DNA from: Pseudodesulfovibrio sp. JC047
Lineage (GTDB): Bacteria; Desulfobacterota; Desulfovibrionia; Desulfovibrionales; Desulfovibrionaceae
NCBI RefSeq assembly: GCF_010468615.1
Contig: NZ_WUEH01000011.1
Location: 1-64,000 of the forward strand
DNA: 64,000 nucleotides
Direction: 5' to 3'
The notes below the pieces were generated by a model that did not search any database, was not told where the DNA came from, and was given only the letters and a program-made list of their open reading frames with translations. The translations under genes and the position numbers were made by a program. Position 1 is the stretch's first letter. Every line of letters begins with the position of its first letter. Positions 9,201 to 15,662 of this stretch are shown piece by piece.

Positions 9201-9376
9201 TCCTGGAGCTGATCTTCGATTTCGGCCAGCCATTCGGGGTGCGTGAAATCTCCGGTACCCAGGACGGTCAGTCCTTTGAGGCGCCCCCAAGCTGCCAGGC
9301 TCCGGATGGTCAAGTTCTTGCTCGTAGCGCGAGAAAAACGGGAGTGGATGTGCAAGTCTGCGGTGAATCTTTCCAT
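6275..9376 (-). CDS. Endonuclease Q-like PHP nuclease fused to UvrD/Rep helicase
   Basis: A 1033-residue two-part protein. Residues 1 to about 430 resemble endonuclease Q: a PHP metallo-phosphoesterase start (DLHIHSRFSRATS), the NSDAHSGE metal motif near 230, and a zinc-binding Cys cluster (KCGVS, then CPVCG near 310-320) characteristic of that family. Endonuclease Q cuts 5' of deaminated bases such as uracil and hypoxanthine. From about 460 on is a superfamily 1A helicase: Walker A AGPGTGKT (about 480), Walker B LVDEVQDL (about 645), GDPNQSIYGFRGA, LHASKGLEFDAVF and EERRLMFVGMTRAKRHL. The fusion suggests that nicking at damage and unwinding of the cut strand are done by one polypeptide. It is transcribed alone, divergently from the MarR gene. 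Confidence 0.9.
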   Translation of the reverse strand: MERFTADLHIHSRFSRATSKNLTIRSLAAWGRLKGLTVLGTGDFTHPEWLAEIEDQLQDNGKGLFTLKESDGLESEIPTFGGEIPGRVRFMLQTEISSIYKRGGKVRKVHNLVYMPDIESVKRFNEKLGEVGNLASDGRPILGLDSRDLIDMVLETHPMAFLVPAHIWTPWFSLFGSRSGFDSIRECFGDYADEIFAMETGLSSDPEMNWTWSELDRIKLISNSDAHSGEKLGREANLFRGEISYEGIYRALRSEGLGHKFLGTVEFFPEEGKYHMDGHRKCGVSMDPHETIARDGICPVCGKPVTVGVYNRILSLADREEPVKPAGAANFVSMIPLKEILSEVVGVGPKSKKVNLLYMKLLKAFGNELDILQRAPAEDLNKFAPHLGEGLSRMREGLVIRKAGFDGEYGTITVFSEKERDEIKNGGTLVSMAVQDTHQDVGERAKPTKVVLRKKTSVPQMKYNKEQQVAIDAGPEAVLVMAGPGTGKTQTLMGRIDRLIADGVPPKRILALTFTRRAAQELRDRMKHLRGDSTDTPQAGTLHSLCFDYWRHAYSDTPIVVPEAAAKKLFAEVNPEFAGKNLDHYWNKYTLARERLEELPEDLAEAHINYGNQKNHWDLVDYTDLLEFMLEQSGAPTFKMPYTHVLVDEVQDLTPLQLAVIKGVAGPSGEGVFCIGDPNQSIYGFRGATQDVEKRLTELWPKMESITLLENYRSGQAILDTAASLFPDAPKLHANQDIAATIHLFEGPDGIREASWISDRIKALIGATSHSIADHGECGTLAPGDIAVLVRFKALIPILEKILKRAGIPVSTPELEGFWQEPRVASILKAAQQFLGMTLSDSEDVLDVPDHILAKGPVALAAFLNETPPFDQFFWESRQFKELKKEFNQRGGWQGLVNWVSLQTELELVRKSAEKVQIMTLHASKGLEFDAVFMPACEEGILPFAGMNLLTAKVTLTPGRGQRFHEERRLMFVGMTRAKRHLYISRSDKRQLYGKKLNLPASRYLRELPHNLLTKSTLAAKRVTKEKQLGLLD

Positions 9377-9435
9377 GGACGGAACAGTATAACCATACGA
9401 TCTTTATTGCAACAGAAGTCAGTGGGAAAAATGGG

Positions 9436-9464
9436 TTGACCCTGTATTTTGTTGCAGTTACAAC
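9436..9464 (+). promoter_or_regulatory. Promoter and probable MarR operator
   Basis: TTGACC (9436-9441) and TACAAC (9459-9464) are spaced 17 bases apart. The inverted repeat GTTGcagttaCAAC (9451-9464) covers the -10 box, so a bound MarR dimer would block transcription of its own gene and probably of the pump genes behind it. The predicted start is near the ATG at 9471, which lacks a Shine-Dalgarno sequence, so the message may be leaderless. Confidence 0.5.
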
Positions 9465-9470
9465 TTTCAA

Positions 9471-9950
9471 ATGCCTTTACACGAATTAAACCCGCAGGGG
9501 TCTCTTGGTTTTTTGACATGGAAGGTTTCGAGAATCGTGACAAATGATTTGTCTGCCAGATTCGCCGAAGCCGGGCTTGATATCACTGTCGAACAATGGC
9601 GTGCTTTGATTCCTGCATACAAACGGGACGGCTTGACTCAAGGCGAATTGTGCGAAGTCATGTCTCAGGAAAAAACTGGTGTCAGCCGGTTGGTGTCTGC
9701 GCTGGAAAAACGTGGTTTGTTGCGTCGGGAATCGAGCAAGGCTGATCGTCGGGTTAAGTTCCTGTACATCACCGAAGCCGGTCGGACTTTGATCGAATCT
9801 TCATTTGAGCCGGTGGTGCATGTCCTTGCGCAGACCGTGAAAGATGTGGATCCCGCCGAGCTTGCCATTTGCCAGAAGGTCTTGTGGCAGATCATTACAT
9901 CTCCAGAACGAGAGGAGAAGCTGTTGCAAAATGTTGAATGTAGTTCTTGA
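9471..9950 (+). CDS. MarR-family transcriptional regulator
   Basis: A 159-residue winged-helix protein of MarR length. Helices for dimerisation flank the central DNA-binding core (GLTQGELCEVMSQEKTGVSR for the helix-turn-helix, KADRRVKFLYITEAG for the wing, where the DxR of the wing is conserved). MarR proteins bind palindromes as dimers and let go when they bind small hydrophobic or phenolic compounds. It sits directly upstream of an RND efflux pump in the same direction, the usual place for a local repressor of that pump. No in-frame alternative ATG exists near the start. Confidence 0.93.
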   Translation: MPLHELNPQGSLGFLTWKVSRIVTNDLSARFAEAGLDITVEQWRALIPAYKRDGLTQGELCEVMSQEKTGVSRLVSALEKRGLLRRESSKADRRVKFLYITEAGRTLIESSFEPVVHVLAQTVKDVDPAELAICQKVLWQIITSPEREEKLLQNVECSS

Positions 9951-10016
9951 CGACTGCGTGTTGTCGAGGTTTCCCATAGGTGTTTGTAAAAATATAGTAT
10001 GATGAATGGGGTATTC

Positions 10017-11087
10017 ATGAAAAAGATATTTTTATTTCTTATTTGTTGTGGACTTGCCGTGTTGCTTGCCACGCCGGTTCTGGCCCAGAAATCAGGAGAA
10101 AGGCCTCCTTCTCCTGTCGTAATCGACAAGGTGACAACAGGAGATATGGCGCCGCAAACCGAATATATCGGGACCGTCTTTTTTACGGAAATTTCCAATG
10201 TGGCCGCCGAAGTTGACGGCAAGCTGGTTGGGTTGAAGGTTCGGGAAGGGCAGCGGATCAAGAAGAATGATCCGCTTGTGGTTTTGTCTTCCGAGATTCT
10301 GAGCCGTACCATTGCCAATGGAAATGCATTGATGGAGCAGGCAAAGGCCGAGTATGAGCTGGCCAAACGGGAAAATGTTCGGACAACCAAGTTGTACGAA
10401 AGCGCGACCGTTGCCGAGGGTGAATACGATACCAAGCGGCTGACTGCCGTGTCCGCCGAAAAGAAGATGATCGCGGCAAAAGCGATTTTGAATCGACTGT
10501 ATACCGAGCGGGATAAAAAGACGATTCGTGCGCCATATGATGGAATTGTCCTTGAACGAAAAGCGTTTCGGGGAGAATGGGTCTCCAAAGGTTCGGTCGT
10601 GGCCGTGGTGGCGCGTGACGATGAATTCGATGTGGTCGTCAATGCCCCGCGTGAAGCATTCGGTGTTGTCAGCCCAGGTCTTAAGGTCATTGTCCACACT
10701 GCGGGTAAGGAACTGACGGGCACGGTGTTCGCCACCATTCCAAAAGGAGATATCACCACCCGGACGTTCCCGGTCAAGATTCGGGTCAAAAATGATGGCT
10801 CGCTGGCCGAGGGCATGGAAGCTCGTGTGACACTGCCTAAAGGCGTTGGCGGCAAGACGTTGATCGTGCCACGCGATGCAATTATTTCCGCTCGTGGGCA
10901 GTTGGTCGTCTGGTGCGTCATTGACAGCAAGGCTGTGCCCATGCCTGTTTACGTGGTCGGGTACCGCGGTTTGAGTGCTGGCGTGAAATCCAAGACACTC
11001 AAGGAAGGCATGGATGTCGTGGTCAAGGGCAATGAGCGGCTTCAACCGCAGCAGCCTGTCGCCGCTCAACCCATGAAGCAGCAATAG
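10017..11087 (+). CDS. RND efflux periplasmic adaptor (membrane fusion protein)
   Basis: A 356-residue adaptor that links an inner-membrane RND pump to an outer-membrane channel. Residues 1-24 form a signal peptide (MKKIFLFLICCGLAVLLATP, then Ala-Gln). Next come a biotinyl-lipoyl half (EVDGKLVGLKVREGQRIKKNDPLV), a short alpha-helical hairpin (about 75-150), the second lipoyl half (IRAPYDGIVLERKAFRGEWV), and beta-barrel and membrane-proximal domains. I use the ATG at 10017, which gives a standard signal peptide; the frame also opens six codons upstream at 9999. It is followed after nine bases by the permease. No outer-membrane TolC partner is in the window. Confidence 0.93.
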   Translation: MKKIFLFLICCGLAVLLATPVLAQKSGERPPSPVVIDKVTTGDMAPQTEYIGTVFFTEISNVAAEVDGKLVGLKVREGQRIKKNDPLVVLSSEILSRTIANGNALMEQAKAEYELAKRENVRTTKLYESATVAEGEYDTKRLTAVSAEKKMIAAKAILNRLYTERDKKTIRAPYDGIVLERKAFRGEWVSKGSVVAVVARDDEFDVVVNAPREAFGVVSPGLKVIVHTAGKELTGTVFATIPKGDITTRTFPVKIRVKNDGSLAEGMEARVTLPKGVGGKTLIVPRDAIISARGQLVVWCVIDSKAVPMPVYVVGYRGLSAGVKSKTLKEGMDVVVKGNERLQPQQPVAAQPMKQQ

Positions 11088-11095
11088 GGGGCGTT

Positions 11096-14000
11096 ATGGA
11101 TATTGTCGGAACCGCCATACGAAAACCCGTTGCTGTCCTGGTTGGTGTCATTCTGGTGACCATGTTCGGCGTGGTCGCATTGTTAAGCCTGCCGTATCAA
11201 TTGTCGCCGGACGTCACCGAACCCGTCATCACCGTGACGACCTCCTGGACCGGAGCTACGCCCTATGAAATGGAGCGTGATGTCATTGAAGAGCAGGAAA
11301 AGGTGCTCAAAGGCATTCCTGGTCTGACCAAGATGGAGAGTTCCAACTATAACTCCTTGTCTGAATTGACGCTCAAATTCGAGATCGGGACCGAAATCGA
11401 TCGTGCGCTTTTGCGTGTGTCCAACAAACTCGATGAAGTTCCGGATTATCCTGATGACGTTGATCGACCGATTATTTCTGCCACGGGTGCGTCCACCTCG
11501 CCCGTGATCTGGATGTTGCTCAAGGGATTGCCCGGCAACGATGCGGACGTCACGACATACATGACATTTTTTGAGAATGAGATTCGGCAGTATATCGAAC
11601 GTGTGCCCGGTGTGGCTGATCTGTTCATGGGCGGTGGTCGTGAAGACGAAATGCATATCGTCGTGGACCCGACCAAGTTGGCTTCGTATAACTTGACGGT
11701 CACGGAACTCATGACTGTGTTGCAGAAGGAAAATGTGTCTGTGGCCGCCGGAACACTCGGGGTCGGACGGCGCGATTTCCGTATCCGCACACCAGCCGAA
11801 TTCAAATCCATTGATGATATCAAATCCGTTGTCATTACTTCTTCCGGGCAGTTTCGTGTGACGCTCGGAGACGTTGCCACGGTGTCCCGAGGCAATGAAA
11901 AGCCGGTCACGGTCATGTTGCAACGGCATGCTTCCGGTATTGCCGTTGGCGTCAAGCCCGAACCCGGAACGAATATTCTGGACATGACCAATGCGGTGGA
12001 AGCAGTTGTTCAGGACTTGAACGCGAACGTGTTGGCCGAAAAAGATATTGTTCTCGATTGGGTCTATGACCAGCGGCCATACATTGAAGGTGCCATTGAT
12101 CTGGTGCAGCGGAATATTCTCATCGGATCTGCGATGGCCATTCTGGTCTTGTTCATTTACCTGCAATCGTTCAGTTCCACGATTATCGTGGCTGTGTCCA
12201 TTCCCGTGTCCATCATTGGTGCATTCATCATGTTTGCTGCGGCGGGACGTAGTCTGAATATTGTCTCCATGGCCGGAATCTCTTTTGCCGTCGGGATGCT
12301 CGTGGACAACGCCATTGTTGTTCTTGAAAATATCGACCGACACCGACATATGGGCAAAACAGCTTTCAGGGCGGCCTATGATGGTGCCAGTGAAGTCTGG
12401 GGCGCGGTTTTGGCCTCGACATTGACCACGGTTGCTGTCTTCCTTCCCGTTGTTTTCATGGAGCAGGAAGCCGGACAGTTGTTCAAGGATATCGCCATTG
12501 CCGTGACCTGCGCCATCGTGCTGTCACTCTTTGTCTCTGTGTTGGTCATTCCCATGTTGGCCAATCGGTTTTATGCCATTGCCGAAAAGAAGAAGGCCAA
12601 AAACAGTGGCGGGCCGCGAAAGCCTGCTGGCCTATCCATTGCCAAGCGTGTGCTTGCTCCGTTGACCAAGTTTGGAAGTCTGGGGGCGGGTTTCATCACC
12701 ATGCTGTTGCGCTTGTCCCTCAAAAATTGGGTCAGTCGGCTTGTAACAGTCGTTGGTTTGACCATGGTCTCAGTGCTGATCGTGTGGACCATGTTCCCGA
12801 AGATGGAATATCTGCCGCAGGGCAACCGGAACTTTATCTTGTCCATTTTGATTCCACCGCCAGGTCTTTCCTATGAGGAACGAGCCGAGATTGGTTCCTA
12901 CATCTTTGAAGAGGTGGAGCCGCATTTCGACAAACGTATCGGGGATGTCCCGGGTATCGAAAGTCTGTTCTTCGTGTCGCATCCCACGATCCACCTTTTT
13001 GGAGCCATTTCTAACGAGGAGCAGAATGCCGCCCAATTGATCCCGTATTTCATGCGGTTGATCAACTCGATTCCCGGCATGTTCGGGGTTGCCCTGCAAG
13101 CTTCGATCTTCGAGCAGGGGCTTGGTGAAGGACGGGTTATCAATGTCGATTTCTCCGGTGACGATCTGGAACAGCTTGTGGCCGCTGCCGGGACTATGTT
13201 TGGCATGACTTCCAAAGCCATTCAAGGTGCCCAGATTCGACCGATTCCTTCGTTGGAATTGCTCTATCCCGAGGTTCGTTTTCATCCGTATCGGGATCGG
13301 GTGCGTGCCGCTGGCCTGACCGCCTCTGATCTGGGCATGGCTGTGGACGTGATTCTCGATGGACGAAAAATTGGTGATTACAAGGAAGAGGGCAAAAAAA
13401 AGATTGATCTGATTCTCAAAGCGGCCAGTAAAGATGTCAGGACACCCGAAGAACTCTATTCCCAATTGGTGGCGACACCAAAGGGCTGGGCGGTCCCGCT
13501 TTCATCACTCGCATCCATGGAAAATACCTATGGTGTAAACCAGATTCGACATCTCGAACGACGGCGGACCATCACCCTCCAGGTGACGCCGCCGCCGGAT
13601 ATGCCGTTGCAGTCGGCCATGGAACTTATTCAGGAAAAGCTTCTTCCTGCCGTTGAAAAGACCGGTGTCATGCACGGCGTGCAGGCCAAGTTATCCGGTG
13701 CGGCCGATAAGCTCACCGTGACCCGTGATGCCTTGCAGTGGAACTTCATTCTCGCAATCATCATCACGTATCTGCTCATGGCTGCCTTGTTCGAGAACTT
13801 TATTTATCCGTTTATCATCCTGTTTACGGTGCCGCTTGCCGGGGCCGGCGGATTCCTCGGATTGTGGTTGGAGAACATTCTCATCGGTCCACAGGCCCTT
13901 GATATTCTGACCATGCTCGGATTTGTCATTCTCATTGGTGTTGTTGTCAACAACGCCATTCTCATCGTGCACCAGTCGCTTAACAATATTCGTGAGCACG

Positions 14001-14260
14001 GTATGGAGCACAAAGAAGCTGTCATCGAAGCCACGCGAACTCGATTGCGGCCAATCTACATGTCCGCGACAACCTCGATTTTTGGTATGCTTCCGCTTGC
14101 CGTGGCCCCCGGGCCTGGTTCGGAGCTTTATCGAGGACTTGGGTCCGTCGTACTCGGCGGATTGGCTTTGTCCACGGTCTTTACCGTGTTCGTCATTCCC
14201 GCATTGCTCATGTTTGTGATCGGAATGGAAGAAGTCGGCAGCAGAAAAGGAATGGAATAA
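11096..14260 (+). CDS. RND-family efflux permease (AcrB/HAE1-like)
   Basis: A 1054-residue inner-membrane transporter with the duplicated RND plan: an N-terminal membrane helix (VAVLVGVILVTMFGVVALL), a large periplasmic porter loop, helices 2-6, a second loop, and a C-terminal helix bundle. The proton-relay helix reads GMLVDNAIVVLENI, so the second Asp of the AcrB pair is Asn here, as in many HAE1 relatives. The periplasmic start (YQLSPDVTEPVITVTTSW) is typical of drug/organic exporters rather than metal exporters. It exports substrates taken from the periplasm or outer leaflet, driven by protons. It forms an operon with the adaptor and probably the MarR gene. A repeat with hairpins begins about 10 bases after its stop. 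Confidence 0.95.
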   Translation: MDIVGTAIRKPVAVLVGVILVTMFGVVALLSLPYQLSPDVTEPVITVTTSWTGATPYEMERDVIEEQEKVLKGIPGLTKMESSNYNSLSELTLKFEIGTEIDRALLRVSNKLDEVPDYPDDVDRPIISATGASTSPVIWMLLKGLPGNDADVTTYMTFFENEIRQYIERVPGVADLFMGGGREDEMHIVVDPTKLASYNLTVTELMTVLQKENVSVAAGTLGVGRRDFRIRTPAEFKSIDDIKSVVITSSGQFRVTLGDVATVSRGNEKPVTVMLQRHASGIAVGVKPEPGTNILDMTNAVEAVVQDLNANVLAEKDIVLDWVYDQRPYIEGAIDLVQRNILIGSAMAILVLFIYLQSFSSTIIVAVSIPVSIIGAFIMFAAAGRSLNIVSMAGISFAVGMLVDNAIVVLENIDRHRHMGKTAFRAAYDGASEVWGAVLASTLTTVAVFLPVVFMEQEAGQLFKDIAIAVTCAIVLSLFVSVLVIPMLANRFYAIAEKKKAKNSGGPRKPAGLSIAKRVLAPLTKFGSLGAGFITMLLRLSLKNWVSRLVTVVGLTMVSVLIVWTMFPKMEYLPQGNRNFILSILIPPPGLSYEERAEIGSYIFEEVEPHFDKRIGDVPGIESLFFVSHPTIHLFGAISNEEQNAAQLIPYFMRLINSIPGMFGVALQASIFEQGLGEGRVINVDFSGDDLEQLVAAAGTMFGMTSKAIQGAQIRPIPSLELLYPEVRFHPYRDRVRAAGLTASDLGMAVDVILDGRKIGDYKEEGKKKIDLILKAASKDVRTPEELYSQLVATPKGWAVPLSSLASMENTYGVNQIRHLERRRTITLQVTPPPDMPLQSAMELIQEKLLPAVEKTGVMHGVQAKLSGAADKLTVTRDALQWNFILAIIITYLLMAALFENFIYPFIILFTVPLAGAGGFLGLWLENILIGPQALDILTMLGFVILIGVVVNNAILIVHQSLNNIREHGMEHKEAVIEATRTRLRPIYMSATTSIFGMLPLAVAPGPGSELYRGLGSVVLGGLALSTVFTVFVIPALLMFVIGMEEVGSRKGME

Positions 14261-14270
14261 TCAGGTGCCT

Positions 14271-14546
14271 TCGGCAGGACCCTTCGGGGATTTTGCCGGA
14301 GGTCCATTTCATGGAGACCAGGACGCCGTCCTGGACCTGCCAAAGGCCGAGGGCCTTTGGAATCCCATGTCGCCTGTCGGCGAGGGGTGCACGAATGCGT
14401 GAGGCTGGGCCATGGAATGGCCGCGACAAAAAAGCGCGGGAGACTTTCTTTGATCGGAAAGTTCTCCCGCGCTTTTTTGCCGCGGCCGGTTGCCGACGTT
14501 GCCTGTTTTGGAAGTCGAACGCACAGGAAATGATGGCAGCGTGTTG
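14271..14546. repeat. Intergenic repeat module A, copy 1
   Basis: A 276-base unit nearly identical to 14652-14927 and clearly related to 30729-30957. It contains a chain of hairpins: CCAGGACgccGTCCTGG (14318-14334), CCAAAGGCCgagGGCCTTTGG as two arms at 14340-14348 and 14352-14360, GGCCATggaATGGCC, and then a palindrome of about 64 bases (14421-14484) with A- and T-runs inside both arms, so it can act as a terminator in either direction. A last stem pairs CGTTGCC with GGCAGCG. Short frames cross it on both strands, but nothing supports them as genes. It lies directly 3' of the RND permease gene. Confidence 0.9.
14421..14484. terminator. Bidirectional terminator-like palindrome in module A copy 1
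   Basis: Two arms of about 30 bases around the loop TTTGATC. The inner arms are GCGCGGGAGACTTTC and GGAAAGTTCTCCCGCGC, with one bulged base. A six-base A-run lies before the stem and a six-base T-run after it, which makes U-tracts in both reading directions. It is positioned to end RND permease transcription. Confidence 0.75.
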
Positions 14547-14651
14547 AGAGATGAATTCATGAAGAGTTCTTTTTAATGGTCCCGTCCTTTTTCGCAAAGT
14601 ATATATGAAAAGTTTGGAGGCAATGTAGAAAGTACTTATCGGTGGTCTTTT

Positions 14652-14927
14652 TCGGCAGGACCCTTCGGGGAATGCTGCCAAAGGCCTATTTCATGGAGAT
14701 CAGGACGCCGTCCTGGACCTGCCAAAGGCCGAGGGCCTTTGGAATCCCATGTCGCCTGTCGGCGAGGGGTGCACGAATGCGTGAGGTTGGGCCATGGAAT
14801 GGCCGCGACAAAAAAGCGCGGGAGACTTTCTTTGATCGGAAAGTTCTCCCGCGCTTTTTTGTCGCGGCCGGTTGCCGACGCTGCCTGTTTTGGAAGTCGA
14901 GCGCACAGGAAATGATGGCAGCGTGTT
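14652..14927. repeat. Intergenic repeat module A, copy 2
   Basis: The same length as copy 1 with only scattered substitutions. It starts with TCGGCAGGACCCTTCGGGGA and ends in the CGCTGCC/GGCAGCG stem (14879-14885 with 14917-14923). The central palindrome (14801-14868) is closer to perfect than in copy 1, with GGCCGCGACAAAAAAGCGCG at the left edge mirrored at the right. About 16 bases later module B begins, so copy 2 plus B forms a composite of about 440 bases. The 105 bases between copies 1 and 2 look like a degraded start of module B (AAGAG then a T-rich run). Confidence 0.9.
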
Positions 14928-14943
14928 GGGGAATTCATTCAAG

Positions 14944-15088
14944 AAGAGCCTCTTTATTGACTATCCCTTGCGCGAAGCGCACCCAAAAAGTTTAGGAAAA
15001 GAGAGGGATTGGGGGTCTGGGGGAAAGGGGGAGAAAGAACCCTTTTCAAAGGGTTTTTCTCCCCCTTTCCCCCAGCCGCCGGAGGCAT
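14944..15088. repeat. Intergenic repeat module B, copy 1
   Basis: A 145-base unit repeated at 30976-31120. It begins AAGAGCCTCTTTATTGAC, holds a small TGCGCGAAGCGCA hairpin, and then a long stem (15017-15075) in which CTGGGGGAAAGGGGGAG pairs with CTCCCCCTTTCCCCCAG around an inner AACCC/GGGTT hairpin. It ends in AGCCGCCGGAGGCAT. It lies between the convergent RND permease and ComFB-like genes. Confidence 0.9.
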
Positions 15089-15114
15089 CTTCCCTTCCTG
15101 TCCCTCCCTTTCCC

Positions 15115-15411
15115 CTAGCGACTTGCTCGGGTGGGGTTTTCGAGGACTCTTTCGACGGCGATACGGATTTTCGAATTGATTTCGAAATCGGATAATCGGT
15201 TGGAGAGAACAATGGAACCTGACTGAGCGTATCCGGCGGGAATGAGATTGAGCGTGAGCGCGTAGATATCCTGGATATCGAGATCTTCGAAAATGAAATC
15301 CTGATAATAGTCATTGAGCAGTTGCGGAATGAGTTCAGCGACGCGTTTTTCGTTCCGATTGACGATTTTCGAAACATCGACATTGTGTATGTATACTGGT
15401 TCTTGCTGCAT
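15115..15411 (-). CDS. ComFB-family protein
   Basis: A 98-residue protein that fits the late-competence ComFB family, small alpha-helical proteins of which some bind cyclic dinucleotides. The conserved core is VAELIPQLLNDYY, then DIQDIYALTLNLIPAGYAQSG, then a long C-terminal helix (DFEINSKIRIAVERVLENP), the usual order in this family. Most relatives have extra Cys residues in the centre that are not seen here. I start at the ATG at 15411, preceded by AGGA; the frame runs open for 70 more codons upstream without a good start or family similarity. It stands alone on the minus strand, downstream of the aminotransferase terminator. Its cellular role in this organism is unknown. Confidence 0.75.
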   Translation of the reverse strand: MQQEPVYIHNVDVSKIVNRNEKRVAELIPQLLNDYYQDFIFEDLDIQDIYALTLNLIPAGYAQSGSIVLSNRLSDFEINSKIRIAVERVLENPTRASR

Positions 15412-15595
15412 GATCGATCCTATGGACAAAAGTGAAATACCTGTTTGGGATGAGCATACCCATGTTTTTGGGGTGGTGCAATCGTGAGCTGAGAGAGCGG
15501 CCAGTCGTTGATTTGTGCAGCGAAAAGAGGTGGGGGGGGGCGATGGAGCGGAGAGGAAAGTGGAAAGAGGGTGAGTCGGGAGTAGCTGCGGGGTA

Positions 15596-15630
15596 AATAA
15601 AAGATCGGGACATGGTGGCATGTCCCGATC
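15596..15630 (-). terminator. Terminator after the aminotransferase gene
   Basis: A perfect 12-base stem, GATCGGGACATG with CATGTCCCGATC, around a four-base loop (15603-15630), followed on the minus strand by TTTTAT. It lies 33 bases past the stop codon of the aminotransferase. Confidence 0.9.
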
Positions 15631-15662
15631 GAGGATTGAGCGTGTGGTGATGCGGAGATGAA

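Noticed and set aside
9665-11084. Minus-strand frames of 425 and 330 codons across marR and the adaptor gene
   Set aside because: They are antisense to clear MarR and membrane-fusion proteins and show no recognisable domain.
14293-14995. Related short frames on both strands inside the module A copies (for example 14293-14547 and 14642-14995)
   Set aside because: Their likeness reflects the DNA repeat. The changes between copies keep base pairing rather than codon sense, and ribosome sites are poor.
15115-15621. A longer ComFB frame of 168 codons
   Set aside because: The extra 70 N-terminal residues have no family match and no ribosome site; the 98-residue form starting at 15411 has normal family length.
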